From Sphingomonas caeni (GTDB lineage: Bacteria > Pseudomonadota > Alphaproteobacteria > Sphingomonadales > Sphingomonadaceae): DNA of 64,000 bases. The position numbers and the translations under genes were made by a program. The notes below the pieces were generated by a model, which had not been told where the DNA came from, made no database searches, and was given only the letters and a program-made list of their open reading frames with translations. Of the stretch, positions 18,340 to 27,250 are shown piece by piece. The first letter of the stretch is position 1. The number at the start of each line of letters is the position of its first letter. The stretch spans positions 62,001-126,000 of the forward strand of contig NZ_JAPDOK010000008.1 in NCBI RefSeq assembly GCF_026013415.1. Direction: 5' to 3'.

Positions 18340-19353
18340 ATGGATCGGCGAGGCCTGCTGGGACTGGGAGCGGGCCTGGCGATGCAGCCTGCCGTGGCGC
18401 GCACCGCGCCGGGCGAGGTGGTGGTCGATCCGCGGCGGGCGCCCGGCACGGTCGGGACGATCGCCGAGGCGCTGGCGGGCGGCGCGACCGTGATCCGGCT
18501 TGCGCCCGGTACCTTTGTCGAGAAGCTGACCATCGCCACGCGCGGCGTGACGGTCATCGGCAGCGGACCCGCGAGCGTGGTCAGCTATGGCGCCTATGCC
18601 GGGCTCAGAAAGGCTGACGGGAGCAATACCGGCACCAGCGGATCGGCGACGATCACCGTCGCCGCGCCCGACGTCACCTTTCGCAACCTGACGATCCGCA
18701 ACAGCTACGACTATATCGGGGCGAAGCGCGACAATGCGGGCAATGGAGCGCAGGCGGTGGCGCTGCTGATCGGGCGCGAGGCGGACCGGTGCACGGTCGA
18801 GGACTGCGCGCTCGAGGGGTATCAGGACACGCTCTACATCCAGCCGCGGGCGCGGATCACGGGGTGCCGGATCGTCGGCGGGGTGGACTTCATCTTCGGC
18901 GGCGGTGCGGTGTGGTTCGACCGGTGCAGCATCGTCACCCGCTTCGTGCCGAACACCGACAGTCTCGGCTATATCGCCGCGCCGAGCACCCCCGCCGCGC
19001 AGGAGTTCGGGCTGGTGTTCAGCCACTGCCGGATCGGGCGTGAGCCCGGCGTGCCCGATCATAGCGTGTGGCTGGGGCGGCCGTGGCGGGCGGGGGGCAA
19101 TATGAGCCTGTTGGGGCAGGCGGCGTTCCTGAATTGCTGGATGGACGGCCATATCCGCCACGAGGGCTGGACCTGGATGGGATACAAGGGCCCCGAGGGC
19201 GACCAGCGCAAGCTGACGCCCGAGGAAGCGCGGATGTTCGAGTTCGGGAGCGCCGGCCCAGGCGCGGGGCCGGTGAGCGCGACGCGCAAAGCGCTCGATG
19301 CGGCGTCGGCCAAGCGCTTTACCCGGGCGAATGTCCTGGGGGGCTGGCGCTAG
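18340..19353 (+). CDS. pectinesterase (CE8)
   Basis: 337 residues. It de-methylesterifies pectin. The parallel beta-helix motifs are in order: AGNGAQAVALLI, CALEGYQDTLY (the YQDTL motif with a catalytic aspartate), RIVGGVDFIFGGG (second aspartate) and VWLGRPWR (arginine of LGRPW). The N-terminus MDRRGLLGLGAGLAMQPAVARTAPG looks like a short, possibly Tat-type, signal peptide. It lies 13 bp after the oxygenase gene. It fits functionally with the secreted GH105-like gene at 1162-2301, though 16 kb apart. Confidence 0.93.
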   Translation: MDRRGLLGLGAGLAMQPAVARTAPGEVVVDPRRAPGTVGTIAEALAGGATVIRLAPGTFVEKLTIATRGVTVIGSGPASVVSYGAYAGLRKADGSNTGTSGSATITVAAPDVTFRNLTIRNSYDYIGAKRDNAGNGAQAVALLIGREADRCTVEDCALEGYQDTLYIQPRARITGCRIVGGVDFIFGGGAVWFDRCSIVTRFVPNTDSLGYIAAPSTPAAQEFGLVFSHCRIGREPGVPDHSVWLGRPWRAGGNMSLLGQAAFLNCWMDGHIRHEGWTWMGYKGPEGDQRKLTPEEARMFEFGSAGPGAGPVSATRKALDAASAKRFTRANVLGGWR

Positions 19354-19358
19354 CGGCT

Positions 19359-20012
19359 TTAGCGTGCCGGCATGTGGCGAAAGGCCAGGCCGGTGATCGC
19401 GCCGAGGACAAGCCCGGCGATGATTCCGCCCGCGAGCCCGTTGAGCACTGCACCGGCAGGGCCGATCCCCAGATCGATCCCGGCGAACAAGTAGATGGCG
19501 GGCAGCGCTGCGCCCCAGCCGAGCGCGTTGAAGACGATCCACCAGCTCGCCCGGCGCGCGGCCCGGCGGAGCACCAGCGCCTGGACCGCGCCGAACAAAG
19601 CACCCACGCCGAGCCCGAAGGCCGCGGCCATCCCAAGCGTCACGAGCATCCCGGGATCCGCCGCGGGCGCGGCACTGGCCGGGCCGGCGGCGAACACCGA
19701 GAAGGATGATCCGACCGCCCAGCCGAATAGGGCGAGCGAGACCGTGGCGCCGACCCAGGCCGAGCGTGAGAGGCGCGGGTAGAAATGCGCGAGCGCGCGG
19801 GCTTGCAGCGTGCCGAGCAGCCAGCCCTCGACAAGTCCCGACAGCGATTTGAGCGCGAGCATCGCCAGCCTCGCCCCGAGCGCCACAGGCTCGGGATCGA
19901 TCCGGTCGATCGCCACCCACCATAAAGCCGCGCAGGCGATGCCGAGCAGCTCGCCGATCGCGCACGCGACGATCCAGCGGCGAAGATTGGCGGAAGCGAG
20001 TGGGTCAGCCAT
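19359..20012 (-). CDS. hypothetical polytopic membrane protein
   Basis: 217 residues with six hydrophobic segments, two of them glycine/alanine-rich (GMAAAFGLGVGALFGAVQALVL and GLAGGIIAGLVLGAITGLAF). The pattern GAxxGxxQxxxLR repeated in two halves (EGWLLGTLQARALAHF and GALFGAVQALVLRRAARR) suggests an internal duplication. I know no function for this type of protein. It converges on the pectinesterase gene with 5 bp between stops. Confidence 0.75.
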   Translation of the reverse strand: MADPLASANLRRWIVACAIGELLGIACAALWWVAIDRIDPEPVALGARLAMLALKSLSGLVEGWLLGTLQARALAHFYPRLSRSAWVGATVSLALFGWAVGSSFSVFAAGPASAAPAADPGMLVTLGMAAAFGLGVGALFGAVQALVLRRAARRASWWIVFNALGWGAALPAIYLFAGIDLGIGPAGAVLNGLAGGIIAGLVLGAITGLAFRHMPAR

Positions 20013-20066
20013 TCCGCCCAGGCTTAACGGGCGTGGCCGACGGGGCGATTGGTAGTTCCCCGGAGG

Positions 20067-20399
20067 CTAGCAGATCACCAGCGTGAGCGAGCGGACCAGG
20101 CTGCGGTCGATCGGGCTGTCGAAGCGGCAGCCGAGATGGGTGCCGTCGTTCCAGATCGCGGTCGCGGCGATGGGAAGGCCTTCGCCGAAGCGCAGCCACA
20201 GCCGGTCGCCCTCGGCAAAGCGCGTTTGGCAGGCGAAGCGGCAGCCATAGATGGACAGGTCGTGCAGCTCGGCATCGACGGGGGCGTTGCCGCGCTTGGC
20301 CAGCGTGGCGCGCGTCACCTGCACGCGGTGGCGCGGTGCTGCGCGATGCTCGACCAGCGCCGGTGCGACGCTGCGATATTGTGAGAATCGTGTGGCCAT
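20067..20399 (-). CDS. PilZ domain protein
   Basis: 110 residues, a single-domain PilZ protein. The c-di-GMP-binding signature is visible as RAAPRHRVQV (RxxxR) near residue 19 and DLSIYGCRFAC (DxSxxG) near residue 47, followed by the beta-barrel strands LWLRFGEGLPIAATAIWND and LGCRFDSPID. Such stand-alone PilZ proteins act as c-di-GMP effectors for motility or polysaccharide. It is transcribed separately from glpD, whose stop lies about 45 bp upstream. Confidence 0.88.
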   Translation of the reverse strand: MATRFSQYRSVAPALVEHRAAPRHRVQVTRATLAKRGNAPVDAELHDLSIYGCRFACQTRFAEGDRLWLRFGEGLPIAATAIWNDGTHLGCRFDSPIDRSLVRSLTLVIC

Positions 20400-20446
20400 G
20401 TCCCTCGCCCGTGCCGCGAAGGTGCGGGTCGGATGCTAACAAGACT

Positions 20447-21895
20447 TTAACGTGGGAAATCGGCAAGGAGCGACGCGACGCGCTGTGCCGCATCCGCGTC
20501 CACATGCAGCCCGACCTTGCTCCGCCGCCAGAGCACGTCCTCCGCGGTGCGTGCCCATTCATGGTCGTGCATCCAGCGGACCTCGGTCTCGGTCAGGCCG
20601 CCGCCCAGATCCTCGCCCGGATCGGTGACGTCGCGGAGCATGTCGTTGAGCGCGGCGCCATAGGCATGGGCCATGCGCGCCGAGCGGGCGTCCCCCAGGA
20701 AGGGCCAGCGGGCACGGACCTGGGCGAGGAAGCGGGGGAATTCGGGGATGGCGCCGCCGGGGAAGACGCGGGCGCGCGTCATGGGCTGGGGCGTGACGCC
20801 GAGCCCGGGGGCGAGCTTGTGCATCGCTTCCTCGGCGAGCGCGCGCGCGGTGGTGATCTTGCCGCCGAAGACGGAGAGCAGGGGCGGGCCCTGCTCGTCG
20901 AGTTCGAGGACGTAGTCGCGGGTAACGGCCTGGGCCTTGGCCGCGCCGTCGTCATGGAGCGGACGGACGCCGGACCATTTGTAGTGGACGTCGGCGGGGG
21001 CGACCTGGCGGGTGAAGTAGCGGTTCACGGCGTCGCAGAGATACTGGACCTCTTCACCCGAGCAGATGGCGTCCTCGGGGCGCTCGACCGGGATATCGGT
21101 GGTGCCGATCTCGGTGAATTCGCCCTCATAGGGGATGGCGAAGACGATGCGGCGGTCGGGCTGCTGGAGGATATAGGCATGATCGCCGTCGAACAGGCGG
21201 GGGACGACGATATGGCTGCCCTTGACCAGCCGGACCTTCGATCGGGCATCGGCATCGAGGCGGTCGAAAAGCCGGGCGACCCAGGGGCCGGCGGCATTGA
21301 CGATCGCGCGGGCCTCGACCGTGCGGCCGTCAGAAAGCACGGCATGCCAGGCTTCGCCCTGACGTTTTGCCGATACCAGCTCGGTTCGTGTCGCGATTTC
21401 GGCATCATGGGCGGCGGCATCGAGCGCGTTGGCGAGGGTGAGACGGGCATCATCGACCCAGGCATCCGAATAGACGAAGCCGCGATGCTCGCCCTTGAGC
21501 GGATCGTTGAAGGCCTTGTCATCCGGGTGGAGCCCGCGCGATCGCGGCAGCGAGGAAGGCGCGGCGAGCAGATCGTAGAGATAGAGCCCCGCGCGGACCA
21601 TCCACCACGGCCGCACCGAATGGGCGTGGGGAAGGACGAAGGTCATCGGGCGGATCAGGTGCGGCGCGGCACTGAGCAGCCGTTCGCGCTCGTGCAGCGC
21701 CTCGCGGACGAGGCGGAACTCATAGGTCTCGAGATAGCGGAGGCCACCGTGGATCAGCTTGGTCGAGGCCGAACTGGTATGGCTGGCGAGATCGTCCTTC
21801 TCGACCAGCAGCACCTTGAGCCCGAGCAGCGAGGCCTCGCGCGCGATCGCGCAGCCATTGATCCCGCCACCGACAATGAGGAGGTCGAAGCCCAT
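20447..21895 (-). CDS. glpD: aerobic glycerol-3-phosphate dehydrogenase
   Basis: 482 residues, membrane-associated FAD enzyme that oxidises glycerol-3-phosphate to DHAP and feeds electrons to quinone. The FAD fold is LLIVGGGINGCAIAREASLLG at residues 5-25, followed by SSASTKLIHGGLRYLE, FAIPYEGEFTEIGTTD and the substrate-site KWSGVRPLHDDGA. It ends with the C-terminal helical domain typical of the family. No glpK, glpF or glpR is nearby. Confidence 0.96.
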   Translation of the reverse strand: MGFDLLIVGGGINGCAIAREASLLGLKVLLVEKDDLASHTSSASTKLIHGGLRYLETYEFRLVREALHERERLLSAAPHLIRPMTFVLPHAHSVRPWWMVRAGLYLYDLLAAPSSLPRSRGLHPDDKAFNDPLKGEHRGFVYSDAWVDDARLTLANALDAAAHDAEIATRTELVSAKRQGEAWHAVLSDGRTVEARAIVNAAGPWVARLFDRLDADARSKVRLVKGSHIVVPRLFDGDHAYILQQPDRRIVFAIPYEGEFTEIGTTDIPVERPEDAICSGEEVQYLCDAVNRYFTRQVAPADVHYKWSGVRPLHDDGAAKAQAVTRDYVLELDEQGPPLLSVFGGKITTARALAEEAMHKLAPGLGVTPQPMTRARVFPGGAIPEFPRFLAQVRARWPFLGDARSARMAHAYGAALNDMLRDVTDPGEDLGGGLTETEVRWMHDHEWARTAEDVLWRRSKVGLHVDADAAQRVASLLADFPR

Positions 21896-22081
21896 GCGGG
21901 CGGCATAGCCGAAAGCCGCGGAAGTTTAATAAAGTTTAGGCCAAGACGCGGTTTTGCGCCGCCCAGGATCCAAATCGTCCCAGCATGTGAAAGTTGACAC
22001 TCGCTTCACACTATCGCGCATGTTTTCCGCCGCGCAGTCTCCGGGAGAAATGCGCCGTTTGCGATGCGCGGATCGACAGGG

Positions 22082-22141
22082 TCAAAGAGCGGCCGGATCG
22101 ACCGGCCGCGCGAGCGAAGCAGACGAAATCCTACATTGCAA
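22082..22141 (-). terminator. conserved 3' element, copy 2 (terminator-like)
   Basis: On the minus strand, 6 nt after the carbonic anhydrase stop, TTGCAATGTAGGATT begins a 60-bp element with the perfect hairpin GCGGCCGG-TCGAT-CCGGCCGC and the end CTCTTTGA. Its ends are identical, 15 nt each, to those of the element at 12617-12677. Confidence 0.6.
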
Positions 22142-22147
22142 CCCGCC

Positions 22148-22864
22148 CTAATGCGCCGCGCTGGGGATCGGATCGAGGAAGGTTACGTGCCGCGTGTCGA
22201 GATCGTAGATCGCGCCGACAATGGCGAGGTCGCCGCGGCGATAGGGCGGGAAGAGGACCGGCTGTTCGGGCGAGCGCAGACGGTCGCGGACGCGGATGAC
22301 GTTTTCGCGGACCCCGTTGACGACCGGGTCGCCGGGCAGGGTGCGCGCGGCGAGCGCGGCGGGGACGATCGGCTCGACCATCGGGCCAATGCTGCCCGGG
22401 AAGACCGCGCTGCCATTGCTCTGGACCACCGCCGTCGCGCCCTCGACCGCGCCGCACTTACTGTGGCCGAGGACGATGATCAGCGGGGTGTGGAACTTGT
22501 ACACAGAATATTCGACGCTGCCGAGCGACTGGCTGGTGGCCGCGGTGTTGCCCGCGTTGCGCACCACGAACAGCTCGCCGAAGCCGGTCTGGAAGATCAG
22601 CTCCGGGGGCACGCGGCTGTCCGAGCAGCAGACCACGGTGGCCCAGGGATTCTGCGCCGCGGCGAGCCCGGCGATGGAGGCCTGGTCGGCCGCCGGGCGC
22701 AGCTTGCCGGCGACGAAATCGTCATTGCCGGCGACCAGCTTGGCATAGGCCTGGGCGGGGGTGAGATCGGTGCCGTGGTCGTCGGCCCAGGCGCGGAGCG
22801 GCAGGAATGCCGTCATCGGAACCGCGAGCGAACCGGCAAGCATTGCGCGTCGAGAAATTTGCAT
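22148..22864 (-). CDS. beta-carbonic anhydrase, Tat-exported
   Basis: 238 residues. ATG at 22864 follows GGAGG by 5 nt; an earlier in-frame TTG is less likely. MQISRRAMLAGSLAVPM carries a twin-arginine signal ending LRAWA, so the enzyme should fold in the cytoplasm and work in the periplasm. Zinc ligands and catalytic residues are complete: C80, D82 and R84 in VVCCSDSR, H134 and C137 in LGHSKCGAV. It interconverts CO2 and bicarbonate. Most proteobacterial beta-class enzymes are cytoplasmic, but exported ones are known. Confidence 0.93.
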   Translation of the reverse strand: MQISRRAMLAGSLAVPMTAFLPLRAWADDHGTDLTPAQAYAKLVAGNDDFVAGKLRPAADQASIAGLAAAQNPWATVVCCSDSRVPPELIFQTGFGELFVVRNAGNTAATSQSLGSVEYSVYKFHTPLIIVLGHSKCGAVEGATAVVQSNGSAVFPGSIGPMVEPIVPAALAARTLPGDPVVNGVRENVIRVRDRLRSPEQPVLFPPYRRGDLAIVGAIYDLDTRHVTFLDPIPSAAH

Positions 22865-23052
22865 CCGATCCTCCAATATCTACATTGTTACTGTAGCATA
22901 ATGAGGATCGATCAATAACGCTTAAGAGTCTTATCTTCTGTGAGGTTTAGTTAGTTAGCGGACGATTTCCCCCTATTTGCGGGAAGGGGAAAGCGGCGCC
23001 TTTTGCTGCTTCCGGTTGGTTTTCGGCGCCCGAGTCCCTATCTTCAGGGTCA

Positions 23053-25299
23053 ATGAAAAACCAAAAACAGAAAAACGGGCTGCCCACGCGGCAGCAAATC
23101 ATCGATTTCATCTCCAATTCCGATACCCCCGCCGGCAAGCGCGAGATCGCGCGGGCGTTCGGGCTGCATGCCCAGGACAAGATCGCGCTCAAGGCGTTGC
23201 TCAAGGATATGAGCGACGAGGGACTGATCGACAGCGCCCCCGGCCGCGCCTTCCACAAGATGGGCGGACTGCCCAAGGTCACGGTGCTGCGGATCAGCGA
23301 TATCGAGGGCGATACCGTCTGGGCGGTGCCCGAGCGCTGGGAAGCCGAGGGCATTCCGGTGCCGCGGCTGCGCGTGCGCGAGCGGGGCGGCAAGGGCTCG
23401 GCGCTGGGCGTCGGCGACCGTATCCTCGCGCGCACCGAAGAGGCCGGGAAGGGCTGGATCGCGCATCCGATGAAGAAGCTCGCCAAGGGCGAGGAACTGA
23501 TGCTCGGCGTGCTGCGCGAAGAGGGCGGCAAGCTCTGGCTGCAGGGCGTCGAGAAGAAGGAGCGGCGCGATTTCCTCGTGTCGGACGCGGGCGGCGCCGA
23601 GCCGGGCGACCTGGTGCTCGCCGAAAAGGCCGGGCGGCCGCCGCGGATCACCGCTAAGGTGACGCAGATCCTGGGCGATCCCTTCGCGCCGCGCAGCTTC
23701 TCGCTGATCGCGATCCACAAGCATGGCATTCCGAATGTGTTTTCGGAGGAGTTGCTGGCCGAGGCGGCGAAGGTGGCGAAGCAGGGGCTCGGCGAACGCG
23801 AGGATTTGCGGCATTTGCCGATCGTCGCGATCGATCCCGCGGACGCGCGCGACCATGACGATGCGGTCTGGGCCGAGGCGACCGAGGGCGGGTGGAACGC
23901 GATCGTCGCGATTGCCGATGTGAGTTTCTATGTCCGGCCGGGCTCCGAACTCGACCGCGAGGCGCGGCGGCGGGGCAATTCGGTCTACTTCCCCGACCGG
24001 GTCGTGCCGATGCTGCCCGAGGTCCTTTCGGCGGATGTGTGTTCGCTGAAGGAGGGTGTCGATCGCGCGGCGCTGGCCTGTCACATGCAGATCGGCAAGC
24101 ATGGCGAGCTCAAGCGCTGGCGGTTCAGCCGGGCCGTGGTGCGGCTGATCGGCAATGTCGCCTATGAGGACGCCCAGGCGATCACCGACAAATCGGACGC
24201 ACCGCTGCTGGACCCCGGCCTTCGCCGGGGAACCGAGCGGTACGACGCCATCGCGGCGGCGCTCAAGCCCCTCTGGGACTGCTGGGGGGCGCTCACCAAG
24301 GCGCGGGCGAAGCGGGAGCCGCTCGATCTCGACCTGCCCGAACGGCGGATCGTGCTCGACGAGAAGGGGCGCATCCTGTCGGTCGCGCCGCGCGAGCGGC
24401 TCGATGCGCACAAGCTGATCGAGGACTACATGATCGCGGCGAACGTCGCGGCGGCCAAGGCGCTCGAGGCGAAGAAGGCGCCGGTGATGTACCGCATCCA
24501 TGAGCCGCCCGCGCGCGAGAAGCTGGTGGCGCTCAAGGAATATCTGAAGACGCTCGATGTCGAGTTCGCGCTGGGGCAGGTGATCCAGCCGAAGACCTTC
24601 AACCATATCCTCAAGCGGGTGGGCGAAAGCGATTTCCGCGACGATGTGATGCAGCAGGTGCTGCGGACCCAGACCCAGGCCTATTACGGCCCCGCCAATG
24701 CCGGGCATTTCGGGCTGGCGCTGGGCAGCTATGCGCATTTTACCTCGCCGATCCGGCGCTATTCGGACCTGGTGGTGCACCGCGCGCTGGTCGCGGCCTA
24801 TGCGCTCGGGCCGGGCGGGGTGCTCGAGGATCAGGCGAGCATGGAGCGTACCGGCACGAGCATCAGCCAGCTCGAACGCCGCGCGATGGAGGCCGAGCGC
24901 GACACGATCGACCGCTATGTCGCCGCCTATCTGGCGAGCCATGTCGGCGAGGTGGTCGAGGCGCGGATCACCGGCGTGCAGCCCTTCGGCTTCTTCGCGA
25001 CCGTCGAGGGCGTGGGTGGCGACGGGCTGGTGCCGGCGCGCGCCCTGGGGACCGAATATTTCCGCTATGACGAGGCCGGGCAGCGGCTGGTGGGCGATGA
25101 GAGCGGGGACGAATTCAAGCTGGGCCAGCGGCTCCAGCTGCGGCTGGCCGAGGCGAACCCGGTATCGGGGGCGCTGCGCTTCGAGCTGCCCGACGGCAAG
25201 GGCTCGGCCGGGCGCGGCGCGCACGGGCGCGGGCCGAAGCGCGTGATCAAGCATCGCGGCAGGCCGGCGAATATCCGGCATCAGGGGCGCAAGCGCTGA
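23053..25299 (+). CDS. rnr: ribonuclease R
   Basis: 748 residues, a 3'-to-5' exoribonuclease for structured RNA. Domains in order: N-terminal winged helix (TRQQIIDFISNSDTPAGKRE, residues 12-60), OB/cold-shock domains (about 75-225), the RNB catalytic domain with DPADARDHDDAVWAE near 262, LGSYAHFTSPIRRYSDLVVHR near 565, S1 domain (EVVEARITGVQPFGFFATVE, about 635-720) and a basic tail rich in G, R and K. The tail is a usual RNase R feature. ATG at 23053 has only a weak purine stretch upstream. Confidence 0.96.
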   Translation: MKNQKQKNGLPTRQQIIDFISNSDTPAGKREIARAFGLHAQDKIALKALLKDMSDEGLIDSAPGRAFHKMGGLPKVTVLRISDIEGDTVWAVPERWEAEGIPVPRLRVRERGGKGSALGVGDRILARTEEAGKGWIAHPMKKLAKGEELMLGVLREEGGKLWLQGVEKKERRDFLVSDAGGAEPGDLVLAEKAGRPPRITAKVTQILGDPFAPRSFSLIAIHKHGIPNVFSEELLAEAAKVAKQGLGEREDLRHLPIVAIDPADARDHDDAVWAEATEGGWNAIVAIADVSFYVRPGSELDREARRRGNSVYFPDRVVPMLPEVLSADVCSLKEGVDRAALACHMQIGKHGELKRWRFSRAVVRLIGNVAYEDAQAITDKSDAPLLDPGLRRGTERYDAIAAALKPLWDCWGALTKARAKREPLDLDLPERRIVLDEKGRILSVAPRERLDAHKLIEDYMIAANVAAAKALEAKKAPVMYRIHEPPAREKLVALKEYLKTLDVEFALGQVIQPKTFNHILKRVGESDFRDDVMQQVLRTQTQAYYGPANAGHFGLALGSYAHFTSPIRRYSDLVVHRALVAAYALGPGGVLEDQASMERTGTSISQLERRAMEAERDTIDRYVAAYLASHVGEVVEARITGVQPFGFFATVEGVGGDGLVPARALGTEYFRYDEAGQRLVGDESGDEFKLGQRLQLRLAEANPVSGALRFELPDGKGSAGRGAHGRGPKRVIKHRGRPANIRHQGRKR

Positions 25300-25361
25300 G
25301 CCGTTGAAGGGCCGCCTGCTTCGTGCCATCGTCGCTTCAAGGGATTGACCGGGAGGCGGGA

Positions 25362-25670
25362 ATGGCGACTTCGGCGGCAGCAGCGATGGCGGTGGCGCGG
25401 CGGCGCGTGTTCAGCCATTTTTTCGCGGCGAACGCGGTGACGCCCGAGAATGCCGTGCCCTTCGCCACCGACCGGCGGCTGCAGCAGCGCCAGTTCGAGC
25501 GCTTCCTCGCGCGCGGCGTGATCCGCGAGGCCAAGCCGGGCCGCTATTATGTCGATATGCCCGCCTGGAACGCCTGGCATTCGGATACGCATATGCGGCT
25601 GAAGATCGTGCTGCTGGCGGCGGTACTGGTAATCGGCGGGGTGCTGTTCTTCACCCTGGGCAAGGGCTGA
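25362..25670 (+). CDS. small C-terminally anchored protein, paralogue 1
   Basis: 102 residues from ATG at 25362, with GGGAGGCGGGA directly upstream. About 75 soluble residues (FAANAVTPENAVPFATDRRL, then RQFERFLARGVIREAKPGRYYVDMPAW) are followed by one C-terminal helix (IVLLAAVLVIGGVLFFTLG). The soluble part resembles a helix-turn-helix-wing module, but I cannot assign a family. The next gene encodes a clear paralogue with the same layout. Confidence 0.75.
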   Translation: MATSAAAAMAVARRRVFSHFFAANAVTPENAVPFATDRRLQQRQFERFLARGVIREAKPGRYYVDMPAWNAWHSDTHMRLKIVLLAAVLVIGGVLFFTLGKG

Positions 25671-25674
25671 GCGC

Positions 25675-25998
25675 ATGACCGTCCCGGCCGGACCCGTGAT
25701 CGTCGCGCACGCGACCAACCGCGCCAGCCAGGAGATTACCGGGCATTTCATGGCGCTCCACGCGATCTCGGCGGGCGATGCGGCGGCGTTCGTGCCGCGC
25801 CGGCCCGCGGTGCAGCGCGAGTTCGACCGGATGCGCGCCGCGGGGGTGGTGCGCGAGGCGATCAAGGGGCATTACTGGCTCGACGTGCCGGCCTATTATG
25901 CCGATGTCCAGAAGCGGCGCTCGAAGATGGTGCCGATCGTGATCGCGGTATCGCTGGCGATCGCCGGGGCGATCATGCTGCTCTACGGCTTCAGCTGA
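25675..25998 (+). CDS. small C-terminally anchored protein, paralogue 2
   Basis: 107 residues, starting 4 bp after the previous stop. It repeats the plan of paralogue 1: HAISAGDAAAFVPRRPAVQREFDRM, then AAGVVREAIKGHYWLDVPAYY, then a C-terminal membrane helix (IVIAVSLAIAGAIMLLYG). The shared core reads F(D/E)R(M/F)..(A/R)GV(V/I)REA..G.Y..D(V/M)PA. No function is known to me. The 3' end overlaps the convergent saccharopine dehydrogenase-like gene by 8 bp. Confidence 0.75.
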   Translation: MTVPAGPVIVAHATNRASQEITGHFMALHAISAGDAAAFVPRRPAVQREFDRMRAAGVVREAIKGHYWLDVPAYYADVQKRRSKMVPIVIAVSLAIAGAIMLLYGFS

Positions 25999-27148
25999 AG
26001 CTCAGCCCGGCATGCGCCTCGAGCCGCTTTTTGAGCGGTTCGGCCATGATCGCCACCGGGGTCCAGACCCCGCCTTCGCCCTTCACGTCCTTGATCAGGC
26101 AGATCGCGCTTTCGGCGATCATCTTGCTGGTCGAGCCATAGCCCGGATCGCGGTCGCCCTTGACGGTCGCGCGGACCGACTGGCCGTCAGGCATCTCGCC
26201 GACAAACACGATCTCGTAATAGCCGGTCTCGCGCTCCTCCTTTGAGGGGCCTTCGCCGGGGGCGGGGCCCTTTTCGGCGTTCATCGGGTTCATCTTGGCG
26301 ATGGCTTCGGCGGCCGCCTTGCCGAGATCGCCGATGCCGGGGGCGACCATCATCTCGTCATATTGGAAGTCCCGCCCATAGGGATGGCCGAGCAGGAAGT
26401 TCGAGCGGTGGACATTCTTGGTGTTGATCACCGCCATCATGAAGGGCGCGACCCAGGCATCGACGGCGGAGTCATATTCGGGGAGCACGCCCTTGGGCTG
26501 GGGCGGGCCCTCGAAGCCGGGGGTGAGCGCGAAGGGATCGATCAGCGCCTTGAACACCGAGGGGTCCTTCATCGCGGCGGCGGCAGTGGCCTTGCCGCTG
26601 GCGAAGGTGCCGCCCGAGAAGGTGCCCTTCATCGAAAGGACGCGGCCCTTCACGCGCGGGGCGGGCTTGCCGAACTTGGCGATCGCGGCTTGCTCCGCGG
26701 CCCAGACGCCGAGATCGAAGGGGATCGAATCGAACCCGCACGAGAAGACGATCCGCGCGCCGCTTGTCCGGGCGTCGGCATCGTATTTGCGGATCATGTC
26801 GTGCATCCAGTTGGGCTCGCCGCACAGATCGACATAGGCGGTGCCCGCGGTGACGCAGGCGGCGAGGAGGGGCTCGCCATAGAGCTGGTACGGGCCGACC
26901 GTGGTGATCACGCATGCCGCGCGGCTGGCGAGTGCGAGCAGCGCTTGCGGATCGTCGGCATTGGCGGTGATGAGCGGGGTATCGGCGGGGGCGCCGATCT
27001 CGTCGCGGACCTCGTGGAGCTTGGTGAGCGAGCGGCCGGCCATCGCCCAGTTGATCGAGCCATCGGCGTAGTTGTTGGCGAGATATTCGGCGACGAGGCG
27101 GCCGGTGAAGCCGGTGGCGCCGTAGATGATGATGTCGAACTCGGCCAT
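25991..27148 (-). CDS. saccharopine dehydrogenase family protein (trans-acting enoyl reductase-like)
   Basis: 385 residues, with GGAGAGC before ATG at 27148. The NAD(P)-binding start FDIIIYGATGFTGRLVAEYLA, then WAMAGRSLTKLHEVRDEIG, CVITTVGPYQLYGEPLLAACVTAGTAYVDLCGEPNWM and GFDSIPFDLG are the pattern of the saccharopine-dehydrogenase-like family that includes mycobacterial trans-acting enoyl reductases. Lysine metabolism is therefore unlikely; a lipid-related reduction is more plausible. The substrate is not shown by the context. Confidence 0.88.
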   Translation of the reverse strand: MAEFDIIIYGATGFTGRLVAEYLANNYADGSINWAMAGRSLTKLHEVRDEIGAPADTPLITANADDPQALLALASRAACVITTVGPYQLYGEPLLAACVTAGTAYVDLCGEPNWMHDMIRKYDADARTSGARIVFSCGFDSIPFDLGVWAAEQAAIAKFGKPAPRVKGRVLSMKGTFSGGTFASGKATAAAAMKDPSVFKALIDPFALTPGFEGPPQPKGVLPEYDSAVDAWVAPFMMAVINTKNVHRSNFLLGHPYGRDFQYDEMMVAPGIGDLGKAAAEAIAKMNPMNAEKGPAPGEGPSKEERETGYYEIVFVGEMPDGQSVRATVKGDRDPGYGSTSKMIAESAICLIKDVKGEGGVWTPVAIMAEPLKKRLEAHAGLSFS

Positions 27149-27250
27149 GTCGCTCTCCTGCGCCGGGATGGATACCGGACTTTCGAATTGTTGGAGGTGT
27201 CATGGCATGGGGCGCAAGGGATCGCCATACCCGCTAAGGCATTTCCACCT

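Noticed and set aside
23050..25329. 759-codon open frame antisense to rnr
   Set aside because: Exact shadow of ribonuclease R.
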